Source: Diphasiastrum complanatum
Taxonomy: Eukaryota; Streptophyta; Lycopodiopsida; Lycopodiales; Lycopodiaceae
NCBI GenBank assembly: GCA_029204225.1
Contig: CM055095.1
Span: 61,113,910 to 61,177,909, forward strand
DNA length: 64,000 nt
Direction: 5' to 3'
Positions 21,072-33,652 of this stretch are shown here, in pieces; position 1 is the stretch's first letter, and every line of letters starts with the position of its first letter. The notes under the pieces are model-generated. The model saw nothing but the letters and a program-made list of their open reading frames with translations, had not been told where the DNA came from and made no database searches. Position numbers and translations under genes: made by a program.

Positions 21072-23745
21072 ATGGCTACAACAATTCAGACCAGAATTGC
21101 AATCAATCTTGATGGCAAAAACTATCGATTTTGAAAGTTCAAAATCAAAACATTCTTGAAGGGTGAAGGGATCTGCGATCTCACAAAAGAACAGCCTCCA
21201 GAGGGAGACCCAAGAAGAGCTGAATGGATCAGAAAAGATGAACGTGCAATGGCAATCATTATTTCATCCATAAACGAAGAAATCCTCATGCTGATTGAAG
21301 ATTGTGAGAGCAGCCATAAAGCATGGGAAAAGCTAAAGCAGAAGTGCGAAGTGAGGATTGCAGCATCAGTGATGCACCTACACAATCAGCTACAAAGCTT
21401 ATGATGGGATGGCAACCAGTTGGATCAGCACGTTGAGAGGATCATAACAATCTTTGCTCAACTTTCTGCATCTGGACAAGAACACCAGGTCCCAGCACCA
21501 CAGCAGCTGATGTACTTCATGAAGTCTCTACCTACATCCTATCAGCCGCTAAGAATTCTCATCCAAAGCTTACCAGAGATGACATTCGAACGAGCTGTCA
21601 GTCTTGTCGCAGATGAGAGATTGATGAGAGATGAAAGAGAAGGAAGCAGCGACCGAGAGAAGGCCCTTTTCACAAAGGAAAAGAAAAAATACAAAAACAA
21701 GCCCAGGTTCGACAAGGCTCATTCGAAGTCATCGACAAGAGGCAACAACAGCAACAAACAAACTTCTTTCTGTGATCACTGTCACAAGCCGGGACACACA
21801 GCCGACAGATGCTGGTTCAACCTAACAATCTCTTGCATGCACTGCAAGAAGAAAGGGCATTCAGCAAATGAGTGCAGACACAACCCAAAAAGAAAGAACA
21901 AGACTAAAAAAGCCAATGTTGCAAAATCATCGAAGGATGCAAACAAGAGTGACAAAGCCTTCACGATATTCGATGAGGCTTCGACCAACTATGCACAGCA
22001 CGACTACGACGTAGTGATCGACTCGGAAGAAACTTCGCACATCACCTACAACAAGAACGTTTTGACCAACTACAAGAAACTCGACAAAACCAGAGCAGTG
22101 ACACTAGACGATGGGAGCCGACATGATGTCGAAGGCATCGGGTCTCTACATCTACGTACATTGTCGAGACAAGAAGAGCTGCCAGGAGCACTCTATGTAC
22201 CCACACTAAGAAGAGACCTGCTCTCTGTATCGAAGATGGCATATCTCGGAATTCGAGTCCTGTTTGATGGCAATGTATACTGGATGATCGAGCAAAAATC
22301 AAACAAGTTGCTGACTATCAGGTGCAGACAAGGTAACCTGTATCAAGCTAAAATTATTAGCAGCTATGATAACATATTGAATGCATCAGAAAATGAAGAT
22401 CATATCTGGTACAGAAAAATGTATCATTAGAATATGAGAAGTTTGTACAACATGAGCAAAAAAGAGATTGTCGCAGTTCTGAAAATAACCAGACCAGACA
22501 CCGACTTCTGTGAAGCCTGTCAAAAAGGCAAACAACATCGAAGTCATATGTACATGTGTTCGGATGTGCAGCATACATGCACATTCCCAAAGAAAAAAGA
22601 AACAAGCTCGACAAAAAATCGATGCAAACAGTCATGGTTAGATACTCGAACGGATCACAAATCTACCGACTCTACAACCCAACCTCGAAGAAGGCGGTGC
22701 TGAGCAGAGACATTAAATTCGATGAATTGACTTTTCCTTGAATGAAGGAAGCAAAAGGTCATGAAATCTTCACACTACTGCCAATTCAAGAAGAAGATTG
22801 AGGACAGACATTGACACAAAATGTCGAGCCACAGACTCCAAAGCAGGAAGCTGAAGACCAACCAGATGAAAAAAAAGAAGACACAAATCAGCAGCGACAA
22901 ACAGGACCAAGAAGGTCGACAAGACAAAGAAGACCTCCAGACCGATACACCAACATTCTTCAATGGAGTGAAAATGCAGATATTGAATATTGCAGCTTCA
23001 CTGAAGAACCGACAACATACCAAGAAGCTATCCAGAGTCCAGAGGGAGAATTATGGAAGCAAGCAATGTCGGAAGAGATCGAGTCGATGAGGCAAAATGA
23101 GGCATGGACATTAGAGCCACTACTCGAAGGAAAGAAAACTATCGACTGCATATGGGTTTACAAAAGAAAGCTAAATCAGATGGCATTGTTGGACACTACA
23201 AGACCAGACTTGTTGCCAAGGGGTACATGCAGAGGTATGGCATCGACCACTTCGATACATACTCACCAATGGTCAAGATGGCAAGCATCCGACTACTCCT
23301 TGCATATCCAACACAACACAATCTGAAAATTCATCAGATTAATGTAAAAACAGCATTTCTCCATGAAGATCTAGAGAAAGAAATCTTCATGAAGCATACT
23401 CACCAATGGTCAAGATGGCAAGCATCCGACTACTCCTTGCATATGCAACACAACACAATCTGAAAATTCATTAGATTGATGTATCCATGCAGATCTAGAG
23501 GAAGAAATCTTCATGAAACAGCCTAAAGGATACGAAGACCCCGACAATCGAGAGTATGCATGTCGACTACATCGATGTATATATGGTCTAAAGCAGGCAT
23601 CACGAGCTTGGTACAAGAAGCACGATAATCTTCTGAAGCCTTTAGACTTCGTTCCTACACAACAAGACTGTAATGTCTACATAAAAAGAATAGAAAAAAA
23701 ATTTGTGATTCTGACAATTTTTGTAAATGACTCTCTAATGATAGG
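21072..23745 (+). pseudogene. Copia element 2 gag-pol, integrase core deleted
   Basis: Gag begins MATTIQTRIAINLDGKNY, with a stop soon after. Two good zinc knuckles follow: CDHCHKPGHTADRC and CMHCKKKGHSANEC. The protease active site reads VVIDSEETSH, so the DSG motif has become DSE. GAG-pre-integrase (CEACQKGKQHRS) is joined near 22545 directly to the integrase C-terminal part (FGCAAYMHIPKEKRNKL), deleting the whole catalytic core. RT has IWVYKRKL and LVAKGYMQRYGID, with motif A reading HQINVKTAFL (catalytic Asp to Asn). A 137-bp tandem duplication follows, then YGLKQASRAWY and FVNDSLMIGN in place of YVDD. At about 23745 it abuts another copia's integrase tail. RNase H and the 3' LTR are missing. 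Confidence 0.9.
23260..23520 (+). repeat. 137-bp tandem duplication inside the RT of element 2
   Basis: TACTCACCAATGGTCAAGAT begins at 23260 and again at 23397. Both copies run through GGCAAGCATCCGACTACTCC, CTGAAAATTCAT and AGAAATCTTCATGAA. The second copy has a short internal deletion (the AAAACAGCATTTCTC part) and a stop. Confidence 0.9.
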
Positions 23746-25565
23746 AAATTGTTTAATGCTATTCTGCATTTGAAAATATTTGGTTGTGAGGCTTATGCAC
23801 ATATTTGTAATGAGAAATGGAGAAAACTTCATGCAAAATCGGTCAAGTGGATTTTTCTTGGCCATGATGAGAAGGCTAAAGCTTATATGCTATATGATAG
23901 AGATGCTTAGAAGCTTATTATTACTCAAGATGCAATTTTTTATGACATGGAAAAACTTGATCAAAACAATATTACTCATGAATCCTTGGATGATAGTGTG
24001 AGTGTGGAGATTAAGAAAGTAGTTGATTCATATGTGGAAGATTGAAAGGACAAAGAAAAAGAAAAGATCGGGCTCCAAAGCGATTACCCAAGTGGTACTT
24101 GAAGGTAACAAGTGATGCAAAAAAGAGAAAGAATCTTGAGTCTCGTAAACAAAGAGAGCTCAGAAGGTCAATGAGGAATCTGAAACACTCCCAAAGGTTA
24201 GAAATGAACCTAGCCTTAATGGTTTCAATACTAAAAACACAAGAACCAAAGTCTTTTGATGAGGCAAAAGAACACGAAGAATGGCAAGCAACTATATAAA
24301 CAAAAGTGGAAGCACTAAAGAAGAACAAGACTCGGGATTTGGTTGAGGTACTTGATGGTAAGGTGTCTACTACTTATAAGTGAGTCTACAAAGCCAAGTA
24401 TGGAGGGAGCAAATGAGAAACTTTACAAATACAAAGCACGTATAGTTGTGAGAAAATTCTAGAAACACAAAGGTATTGATTTTGAAAAAACCTTCACATG
24501 CATATCTAAAATGGTTATTGTACGTTCTATTTTTGCTTTCTATGGCTAAGAAATCTAGGAAATGAATGAGAAATATACTTTTCTAAATGGATTGGTGGAT
24601 GAAGATGTGTATATGATAAACTTAAAAGGTTTGTTGAGTCAAAAAGAATACATCTTGTTTTCAAGTTTAACAACACCATTAGGGATTGAAGCAAGCACCA
24701 TAGGCATGGTACTCATGTATCAATGAACACTTCAAATGAAGGGGAGTGGTGAAGAGTATGACATATCCTAACTTTGACATTCTACAACATGACTTGGATT
24801 ATGCATTCATTGGTCTATACATTGATAATTTGATCGTTACGAATAGTAATCATATTCTAATATATCAAATCAAATCCAAATTGTTCAAAGCCTTTGATAT
24901 GAGCAATCTAGAATAAATACATTGATTTCTTAACATTAAAGTATGGCAAAAAGATAATACCTTTTTTTTAGCTCAAAGCAAATATACACAAGATTTGCTT
25001 TATAAGTTCAATATGCAAAACTACAAGCCACATGACGAGTCTAAAAACCAATGTTGGTATATAAAACTAATGCAAATTGGTCAAGTTATATACATGACAA
25101 ATGCTCTACCATTATAGTTTTAACATCGGTGTAGTTGTGGTCTTTTGGAGTAGCAAACAAAGAGTTGTAGCTCTATCTTCAATGGAAGCTTAGCATTGTA
25201 CTCTTACCAATGCTACACATGAAACCGAGTACTTAACTTTTAGCAATGCTATGCATGAAGCAGTATGGTTGTGGAGATTGGTTGATGATTAGCTCAACTG
25301 TAGGTGGGTGCAACTATTGTGTTTTGTGATAACCAAATTTGTATTCATCTTGCTAAAATCCAATTTCATATGTTTGGACAAAGTACATAGAGATACATTA
25401 CCATTTTATTCAAGAAAAGTTATTTGAAGGTGCCATTGATATTTCTTTTTTGTAAATATGAATCAAGACACAAATATGTTTATAAAATCGTTAGGTAGAA
25501 TAAAATTTGAGAAATTTTGCACTCTATTAGGATTACAAAAGTGCAATTTAATCATTGAGAGGGAG
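23746..25565 (+). pseudogene. Copia 3' half (integrase tail, RT, RNase H)
   Basis: It begins abruptly in the integrase C-terminal region (LKIFGCEAYAHI, KSVKWIFLGHDEKAKAYMLYD). The linker has PKRLPKWYLKV, like the plus-strand copia at 41.6-45.1 kb. RT is badly decayed (VYKAKYG, DFEKTFTC), with YIDN where YVDD is expected. RNase H scraps (WSSKQRVVALSSMEA, MHEAVWLWRLVDD) and the terminal KSLGRIKFEKFCTLLGL end at a polypurine tract (GAGAGGGAG). It could be the 3' part of element A, separated from 17431 by the nested elements 3 and 2, with the integrase core lost. The match is plausible but not demonstrated. Confidence 0.8.
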
Positions 25566-25870
25566 TGTTAGATATATTGTATAATGATAAACTTCAATCT
25601 AAACTCTTAGTTGGAATACCACTCTAATTAGGCTAAACTTAGTTGTACATGAGACTCTCAATTAGACTAGTCAAGGCCCTAGAATTCTTTAACCTCTTTT
25701 TGTGATGTATATTCTTTTGATAATACAACAATGTGGGCTTTTGTTTTTGGTGTCTCATCTCCTCTACTTGCTTGTGCTTGTGTTCATCTCTAGATTTTAG
25801 TCTAATTCTCAAAAGAAAAAAAAAACTACGAAAATTATGTTTGGAATCAATAGACCTGCAATCCAATCAT
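25566..25870 (+). mobile_element. Probable 3' LTR start of the copia 3' half
   Basis: TGTTAGATATATTG directly follows the polypurine tract, as expected for a copia 3' LTR. The right end is not identifiable and the value given is a guess near the A run at 25816. The sequence does not resemble the 5' LTR of element A. Confidence 0.5.
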
Positions 25871-27600
25871 AAAGCAAAACTGGATATTAGATAATATGGT
25901 TGATAAATTTTGGTTCTCAATGGAAAACCAAACTTTCTAGGAAACGTTTATAGTCAATCATGAACCATGAATTGATCTTTTTGGTATTATGGCACAAAGC
26001 CTTAGCTTGTACCCACCTGGTATAATAAGAGTGTTCAAAATGACATAACATTGACCATGTGTGAAAAAGATGTAGTAAATATGATCCAAACCGCATCTCT
26101 AAAAGGTCCAACCAATTTGGAAACTATCAAAGAAAAACAAATATTGGTTGATGGCTTTTACCTATTTGTTATGGTGGCAAGTTTTGGTGACATCTAGGCA
26201 ATATTATGACATGCCATAACGCAATCTCCTTAGCAATTATTTCACAAGAAAAACGTCCACTTGCAAGTTGCATATGAGATGCTTTCAAAACTTGATACTT
26301 TTCATAGGGTCATCTAAAAATTCCACAAAAGCCATTTCAATACAATAGCTTAGCAAACAACACATGGTAAAGCCTTCAACATTATTAGCTTTCAATTTGA
26401 GAAGGAACTTGCCCCAAGACCAAATAGTAATACCCCATCGACCATACACTAAAGCCTTAACAATTAGATGTTTTTTTATAGTCTTGCAATGGGAAGGAAA
26501 TGTGTCCAAGACCATATATTGATAAATGTCACCATACCAATGCTCTACCCCATAAACAAACAACAAAAAACCACATCAAGATATGAAAGACACTCCTTGA
26601 TTTCTCTAGTATAAAGCTAAGCTTGTGAGTAAAGTTTATGCCTATTCAAAAATTACACTCCTGCTATAACATAACCAACAAGCAATATGTCCAATGATTA
26701 GAATCTTTCAATTAGATGCACATTTGAGCAATAATCTATAAAATATGATTTATTATGCAACAAAATATGTTCTTTATCTTTGAATGACAAAAATTATGGC
26801 TAAAGTGTCCTTTTTAATAGTTCAATACTTAAGCTTAATTGTCAAAATTTTACTCGCTTAGTAAACACAATCATCTTTTGAGGAGATCAACTTCCTTCTC
26901 ATATACTCAAAAATCATCCAATAAAAATTTCCCAAAAGTATTTCTCCCAATTTGTGTATGCCACATGCTCCAATTTTCATTGCTACATACTAGAGAACAT
27001 TCTATGACAATTAGTTCATCTAATCTAGAATACCCCTTTATTTTCAAAATAGAATACCCCTTCTTTTGCAGTTACAATTCTAGACTGTTCAGAATTTCGT
27101 GGACTTCAGCCCAACAAATATGAAAGGCTTCCTAATGGTTTTTAATAAACCAAAAAAGATTGCAGACCAGTTCAATGAATTTGCCATATATCCTATACGA
27201 AGGACGAACAAAGTTGCATCCTGAAACTCCATTTCAAATATCTTCCGCTCTTCCACCTATTATTAATAGAAAATTTTCTATGATTGAAACTAATCCAAAG
27301 ATTTAGCTTAATAATTACAAGTTCATGACCTAATTTTTCATCGCAACCAAATGATCATTTTATTCAGAAAATCAGATGCCTAGAATTCAGATAAATTATA
27401 ACTGACATACAATAACCCACATTAGAAAGGTAAATTAAATATTTATTTATCTTGCAAAGCTTCGAAGGACAATCGTGCATCTCAAAACATCCAAACCCTT
27501 CAACATTAAACCTAAAACCATTATCATCATCACTGGTCTCACAAAGATATGATAAAAAGGGCTTGAGAAACCACAGTAGCATTTAATTGACAAAACTTAC
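25871..27600. other. AT-rich noncoding stretch
   Basis: No domain or convincing exon was seen on either strand. The open frames (for example 26285-26566 minus, 26839-27123 plus) have no recognisable features. Confidence 0.45.
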
Positions 27601-27694
27601 GGCAGCAATTGAAATCTAAAGAACAGATATATTCATAAGGATGGTGGTGTCTAAAGACACCATTGTAGGCAAAAAGCAAACCTATACCAGACTT

Positions 27695-28135
27695 TTAAGC
27701 ACTGGTGAATTTAGTTACGGCCTTGGTTCCCTCCGAGACAGCATGCTTAGCCAACTCCCCAGGAAGAATCAACCTAACAGCAGTCTGAATCTCCCGTGAA
27801 GTAATAGTAGGCTTCTTGTTATACCTCGCAAGCCTGGATGCTTCCTGGGCCAACTTCTCAAAGATGTCATTGATGAAACTGTTCATGATGCCCATGGCCT
27901 TGCTAGAGATACCCGTGTCAGGGTGCACCTGCTTCAGCACCTTAAAGATGTAGATCTTGTAGGTTTCCACGCTCTTCTTCACGCGCTTCTTCTTGCCGCC
28001 CTCCTTGGCAGGGGCTTTGGCGGCCTTGGGCTTCTTCTCAACCGGCTTCTTCTCGGCCTTCTCAGCTTTCTCGGCTGCCTTCTCCGCCTTCTCTGCTGGC
28101 TTCTCGGCCGGCTTCTTCTCTGCCTTGGGCGCCAT
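27695..28135 (-). CDS. Histone H2B
   Basis: This is a core nucleosome histone that pairs with H2A. The intronless ORF gives 146 residues, the normal plant length. Residues 1-53 are the plant-type tail, built of repeated PAEK/AEK/EKK units and ending [10 protein letters not shown]. The histone fold follows: [20 protein letters not shown] (about 54-73), [20 protein letters not shown], then [20 protein letters not shown] and [20 protein letters not shown]. The penultimate Lys (142, in AVTKFTSA) is where plants and animals monoubiquitinate H2B. The ATG at 28135 is chosen because [12 protein letters not shown] is the standard start; the open frame upstream (to 28330) is 5' UTR and promoter. GC content is far higher than in the neighbours, as usual for histone genes. 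The gene is intact and expected to be S-phase expressed. Confidence 0.97.
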   Translation of the reverse strand: MAPKAEKKPAEKPAEKAEKAAEKAEKAEKKPVEKKPKAAKAPAKEGGKKKRVKKSVETYKIYIFKVLKQVHPDTGISSKAMGIMNSFINDIFEKLAQEASRLARYNKKPTITSREIQTAVRLILPGELAKHAVSEGTKAVTKFTSA

Positions 28136-28246
28136 CGCTGCTGCTACGATCACAAAAAACACGAAGAAAATCGAACGAAAAAGAGGCAAAAGGAACTGGA
28201 TCGCAAGCAAAAAGAGAAGAGATGAAGAGAAGTAGAACAAAAGAGC

Positions 28247-28320
28247 GTTTATATACGAGAAAGGAAAGGGGGCTGGGCCGTCTGCGTTCTCCGATTGGTG
28301 GAAACCAGTCGGTGCGGATC
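28247..28320 (-). promoter_or_regulatory. H2B core promoter (TATA, CCAAT, octamer-like)
   Basis: On the minus strand, TATATAAAC lies at 28255-28247, about 110 bp before the ATG. A CCAAT box lies at 28298-28294. GATCCGCA (28320-28313) is one base from the plant histone octamer GATCCGCG (CGCGGATC). The order octamer, CCAAT, TATA is that of plant replication-dependent histone promoters. Confidence 0.7.
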
Positions 28321-28559
28321 GACTTCGCATCGAACGGTCGCAACGATGGACACCTCGGCGATCTGATCGGGGAGGGCTGTGACGCGTCGGCTTCCTCGCC
28401 TGCCGTTGCCGCGCAACTTCAAAGGATTCTCCTTAACTTAAAGACCAGGTACAAGGCTCATATTTTAAGGGTCAAAAGCCCTGGCCCCTCAAAATTAGCC
28501 AAGGCAACTCAAGGGAGGGACTTGACACGGAGGTCACTGAATCTTGGGATGATTTGAGA

Positions 28560-29800
28560 CTCACTAACCTACAAGTGCTGAAGGAGAGGCACTTGCCAAA
28601 GCAATTGTTGATCTGGATCGCTCTAGTCAAGAGCTGGGCACCGCACAATTTGATACTCAAGGAGGAGTGCGACGTATGTGCGGAGGTGGGAAGGTGAAAA
28701 ATTTTGAATTCCTACAAAGTGATTGGTTGGGGATAAACTTACTAAGAATTTGCTTGCTTGGTAAGGTTGGGAGGCTTGAATAGATCCATGAACTTGCCCC
28801 TGCATGGCATGTAGACATGTCACATAGGGGCGTTACCCATTGTAGTCCTAAAAGGGTGCTAAGACACTTTGGTCAATAAAAACAAATAAGGATCTAGAAG
28901 CCTTGCCATGTAAGGGCACATCCATTGTATTCTTGAAAGGGCCTAGTCGTTTTGGTCCTTGTAAACAAATAATGAACTCAAAAGTGCTCACTTGGACTTG
29001 TTGGGCAATAAGTTTGAAGCCAACTCAAGTAACCTGCTACAAAGGTCATTGAACCTTATAATTGTGACCAACACATATTCATAAAGTAACTAGCTTGTGA
29101 ACCAATTCATATTCATAAGGTAAGTAGTTTTGTGGCTTCTCACATCGATCATTAAACCTGAAACTGTTTTCGGCAAATCTTCCACACTATTGTGATGCAC
29201 AACTCCACTAATCCCATTAGTGAAAGTTAATATCAAACCACGCTGCATGTAAGGACTAGACAAATGGTGCTGCTTAAATAGCATGTATGAACCTAGCACC
29301 ATGCTCATGTGCCACTCTATCTACATTTGAGAAATCATGTCCAATATTCACACATGCAATCAAAAATAGAAAATTCACATACGCGTTAACAACAATCTTA
29401 CTACCAAATAGTCTTAACTAGTCAAATTAACAAAACTTTGAATCTTTGTGTACAAATCTTAAAGTTTTAAAATAAGATGTTGTCATATAGCCATTATTGA
29501 AACCCTAAACAACCAAACTACTCAAGATTAATATATTTTGCGGAAAAAAAAATTCACACTTTGCTTGTAAGATTGACAATATTAATGATTGGGATAAGAT
29601 TCGCATATCACTGTCCAAAACCATTGAGAAAGATTTTCACACAGCTCCTTCTCCTTACTAGCATGTCCAATGCATTCGAGCTAATTGTTATATGACTCAC
29701 ACCATGCGTATATCCACAAACATACAAAGGGCACCTGTCACATACCAAACAATTGTTCATGTGGATATAGTCGTGGATGGGTATGGATATCATTGTGGAT
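28560..29800. other. Noncoding stretch with a small tandem duplication
   Basis: An imperfect duplication of about 85 bp is visible at about 28813-28985. CATTGTAGTCCTAAAAGGG with ACTTTGGTC and AAACAAATAA recurs as CATTGTATTCTTGAAAGGG with GTTTTGGTC and AAACAAATAA. No gene was recognised. Confidence 0.55.
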
Positions 29801-29807
29801 ATTGGTG

Positions 29808-30500
29808 TCAAATTTCAGAGTTTAAGGACTGAAATTGATCTACAAATGATCACAAAGAGTGATTGGTAGCTTGGGATCTTGATCTATATCAAGACTAGCT
29901 TCCAAATCTAGCTTCTACTTGACAATCTTTGTGAATCCAAGCAAGAACAATAAAAAATGATGATCCACGGCTTCACATGTGTGAAGTACAGCTATTGTAC
30001 GGCCTGATAACAGATAAATAGTTTACTTATCATTTACTAAGCATTCATCCACAAAGAAAGTGCTTAAGAGAGTCAAAACACAAAGATTGCTTCACAAACC
30101 AAGATTTCTCATCATTAGCTCAACAATGGATCCCTCATGGATCAAGTACCAAATCACCATAATCTCTCTCTAAGCTGCATCCAGCACGTGTGGGACAACT
30201 CATTGTACTCATCCATATCCACTTTGGATAAGATCTATCAAGTTTGCCACATCATCCATTGGTGGTTTATGTTGACCTTCTAGATTCCTACAATCTAGGA
30301 CCTAACTCCTATAATTTAAGAGATGTCATATTAGACTCAAATGATAGCTAATCAAAATGGATCTGAATATTACAAGTGTCATTTCACACACGTGGACAGG
30401 TCCTCACACGTGTGGATCCACATAGATGTCAAAATACATCAAAAACCAAGTGAAAATTGCTTCATTCTAACAATTGGAGCATGGAAAATCCATGTGTGGA
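29808..30500 (-). mobile_element. LTR-like block with CACGTG palindromes
   Basis: It contains CACATGTGTG, CAGCACGTGTG, CACACACGTG and CACACGTGTG within 500 bp, and TGTCAAA at the left edge matches an LTR-type end. The style resembles 14723-15550 and 60730-61440 but the sequence is strongly diverged. No PBS or coding sequence is attached. This is an inference from motif composition. Confidence 0.35.
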
Positions 30501-31500
30501 TGTTCAATATATTTTTTGGCCACCAATTGGCACAAGATAGCAAAGAATTTGAATTTTTGAAATCTATGGATCCATGTACGACAATCCAAAAAAACTACAT
30601 TTTTTATTAATCACCCGTCGAAGGTACATGTTGGTACATTCTCTACCAATATCACAATCAGCCGAAGGAATATTTTTGGTCTCGGCTGATCCAAGATCCA
30701 GAGTAACTAGACTTGTAAGTTATAGGCCCAACCATGGCATCTTGTTGTGTAAGACCATGAGTTGAGGACAAACTAGTTAGTTACTTGAGAGTCAGTTGGA
30801 TGTGACACGAGATTGGAGAGCTAAGAAACAATATTCAGTTGTCGACAACGACAACCAAGAAACAAAATGGCGGGTAAAAGGAAGAGAAGATAGAAAAGAA
30901 GAACACACGAAGTAGCTAGAGAGGACCAACATAGTGAGCACAAAGAAGACAGAAGTTAGCAATGAGGCTAACAAGTCAAGGAGTTCGTGAGTTGAGGAGA
31001 GTGAGATGATTGAGGATCGGTGTGTAGAGAAAGAGCAGTCTAGAGATCAGTCAGTGGATCGGAATAGGGTTATTCAGAGAAGGATAGCCGATTTGATGTG
31101 TTGATGATCAGACCAGTGACGAGCAGAGTTGTTGTGTGAATGCAAATTCGATGCATAGGGATTGTAAAGAAGTTATTGTCATTGGAATGAGAATCCTTGG
31201 AATACTTCTTATCAGAAAAGAGCCAACATTTGGTGTCGTTGATGACTTACTTACATTTACACAATACGATCAGCTTTCAATAGCAATGTCCATCGCATTC
31301 AATTTTAGATTTATTTTATTTTCACTATTTTCTTGCTTCTAGCTTATATATATTCTGATTTACATTTTAACCTTCTTTTTATTTGTGCAGCACTTTATTA
31401 CACTTAACCGACTATTTTTTTTCACCTACTTGTTTCACGCTCCGCATTAACCAAAAGTTCTTACTTTTTTACTTTTACCAACCCATTTTCATCCACCACA
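30501..31500. other. Unassigned sequence before the gag remnant
   Basis: The 30800-31100 stretch is purine-rich (GAGA, AAGAAG). It could be the leader of the gag-bearing element that follows. No PBS or LTR end could be identified. Confidence 0.35.
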
Positions 31501-32400
31501 GTCCTATTCCCAACCACTCTATGTGCGGGGAGGATAGGCAAGTAGTTGATGAGCGATATCTCCCAGAACCGCACCTTCCGAATGAACAAATTGAATCAAG
31601 TCAACGGACAAGACCACAATTAAGATCTGTCATACATGATCCAAGGAATAGAGCTAATCATTACGAAGCAAGATATGATGATCAACCTATTAGATTATCT
31701 CCTAGATGAAGATCACATGCGTTTGAATGAAGAACTCCCAAATTAGATTTACCAAAATTTGATGGAAGAACGGATCCTCATCGATTTATTCAAATATTTG
31801 AGAATGCCTGTGAAGTATATGGAGATTCTTCACATAAAGCATGGCCCAATTCTTCTCCATGACCTTCCTAGGTGTCGCTCGAGATTGGTTTTTCAACCTT
31901 GATCGAGATGAACGTAATGAGTGGGAAGTCTTGAAGGAAGCTTTCATTAAACAATTCAAACCTGATAGATGTTAATCACTTGGTTCATAGTTGGCCTTCC
32001 AAAAAGGATTCGACATGAGCTTAAACATGTTGATGATTATCGTCAACTAAAGCAAGCCATGTTAGAAGCTACAAGAGAAGATGCCGAAGAATCAGATGTT
32101 GAGAATTGTCATTTTAATAACCACCAAAAAAATTTACTTTACAAAAAAAGATTGATGCCAATAATGAACGACAATGGTTAATCAAACATCTTCACATCAA
32201 TTGTGTTGATAAAGTGCAACATAATCCATGTTTCATTTGTATTAATCTTGTTAGGACACTTGCAATTGAAAGGCTTGATAGTCAAGACTTTGAACTTTTT
32301 CCTGACAAATCAAACAATTATGTTCACTACTCTATAGAACATATAAAGGCAACTATGGGAAATATAATACCCGATGAATTCATCTAAATGAACGTCCCTA
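31501..32400 (+). pseudogene. Ty3/gypsy-type gag remnant
   Basis: The ATG at 31521 opens a frame (MCGEDRQVVDERYLPEP) to 31709. After a stop, the sequence LDLPKFDGRTDPHRFIQIFE (about 31743-31800) follows, then VARDWFFNLDRDERNEWE and LKEAFIKQFKPDR. That order (PKFDG-P--F---FE, A--W--NL, W--LKEAF--QF) is the retrotransposon gag (Retrotrans_gag) pattern of gypsy elements. At least two stops and a frameshift disrupt it. Nothing clearly pol-like of the same element follows. Confidence 0.7.
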
Positions 32401-32439
32401 TCTTTTATGCACTTTTAAAGCTCATAAAAATTCTTTAGA

Positions 32440-33410
32440 TGGATCGCGAATGCCCATGAGTGCTATTTTTCTGGATTCGCTAAAAACCTGACAGGGGTTC
32501 TTGGTATGTTGGTGCAGGCCTTAAGGCAAAAACATACAAGAGCTACCTAAATGGAGATACAGCTTCACTTTGGCAATGTGACTCCCCTGTTCACTTATAT
32601 CTCGATATACCCAAAGACATTTACTGCATAAAGGCCACAAACATCTCCAAATGTTACAAAAATATACCCTTGGATGGGCCGGACGATCCAAGAAAAAATC
32701 AAAAGAATAGAATGCTATTGACATGGATACAATATGTGCATGGAATTTCATGTTGATAAATAATTGTATTGTCATACTTGGTAATCACACTTGGAGACAA
32801 ATCAGGGGAATTCCCATGGGATTCTCATGTTCGCCACACTATGGTGTAATTGGTATCTCTCATACTTTGAAATGCGATTTATCAAAAGATTAGCAAAATT
32901 GAAGCAGATAAAGTTTATGAATGATTTCAAATTTTCATTCAAATATATTGATGACATATGCTTTATCAACAACCCCCTTATCGGAAAGTTTCTGGACAAA
33001 ACACAACCTAGAACACCGGATAACCCTTTTTGGATTTATCCCTTGGATATCTTGATATTGATGAAAGCGACACGGCCAACAACATGGTAAAATTTTTAAA
33101 TATCACCATCTATTTTGATCCGATAAATGGTGTGATATTCCTTTCTAAATACACAAAAGAAGAGATTTGCCCTTCCAATATTTGCAGCACATGCACGTGG
33201 CCTCCAATAGGCCAGTGTATAACTCCTATAAAATCATCGTATCTCGGGTTATTACAGCTATGTACTGTTGTAATAAGCAACAGACGTTTCTGAAAGAAGT
33301 TAAGACTCTTGTTGGTGCATTTCAAAAAAATGATTTTCTAAAAGACAAACTATATTTGATCATAGATAGACTACTTACACAAGACACTTTTATCTGGAAT
33401 GTCTTTTGAT
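32440..33410 (+). pseudogene. Penelope-like (non-LTR) reverse transcriptase remnant
   Basis: Across three shifting frames the translation gives YKSYLNGDTASLWQCDSPVH and ISKCYKNIPLDGPDDPRK. It then gives LGNHTWRQIRGIPMGFSCSP, FKYIDDICFINN (the RT catalytic box as YIDD), PRTPDNPFWIYPLDIL, VKFLNITIYFD and a basic tail. A KCY--IPL motif A, a GIPMG-SP motif B and Y-DD followed by FLNI/FLDI are features of Penelope-like and related RT lineages. Copia and gypsy RTs lack them. At least three frameshifts or stops are present, so it is dead. The 5' part and any GIY-YIG endonuclease were not found. Assignment to a particular clade rests on my memory of such proteins and needs a search. Confidence 0.6.
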
Positions 33411-33574
33411 TTGCCTACAAGTATTTACTCTTCCTTGGTGGGCAGTTAGCTTTCGCTAAGAGATTCACTGGGGTTTGCGTGCGATTTTGTGTGGTGGCAT
33501 GGTGGCAGGTACCAACTGGATGTCTTGAAATTTGTTTCGCTCTACGGTGCTTTTTTTAGAGCTATGTTTTACCT

Positions 33575-33652
33575 TGTTGAGTTATGAATAAAGGCTTCAA
33601 AAAGTTTGGTCTAGCTTTGGCAAGAGGAGCTATATTTTGTTAATCTCTCTCT
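33575..33652 (+). repeat. 3'-tail-like repeat (copy 1)
   Basis: CTTGTTG-GTT-TATGAATAAA, then AAAAGGTTT/AAAGTTT, then CAAGAGGAGCT, then a TCTCTCTCT run. The same order recurs at 37343-37456. Its position about 170 bp after the Penelope-like RT suggests an element 3' end with a TC-rich tail. Confidence 0.6.

Noticed and set aside
17432-23745. Elements 3 and 2 as a single inverted-repeat transposon
   Set aside because: The two halves are different copia families with independent domain content, and they are not inverted copies of each other.
27993-28235. Plus-strand open frames of 80-111 codons over the H2B gene and its promoter
   Set aside because: They are antisense shadows of the Lys/Ala/Glu-rich H2B tail and its 5' region.
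28136-28330. A 65-residue N-terminal extension of H2B with a hydrophobic stretch
   Set aside because: The region contains the TATA box and 5' UTR, and MAPKAEKK at 28135 is the normal H2B start.
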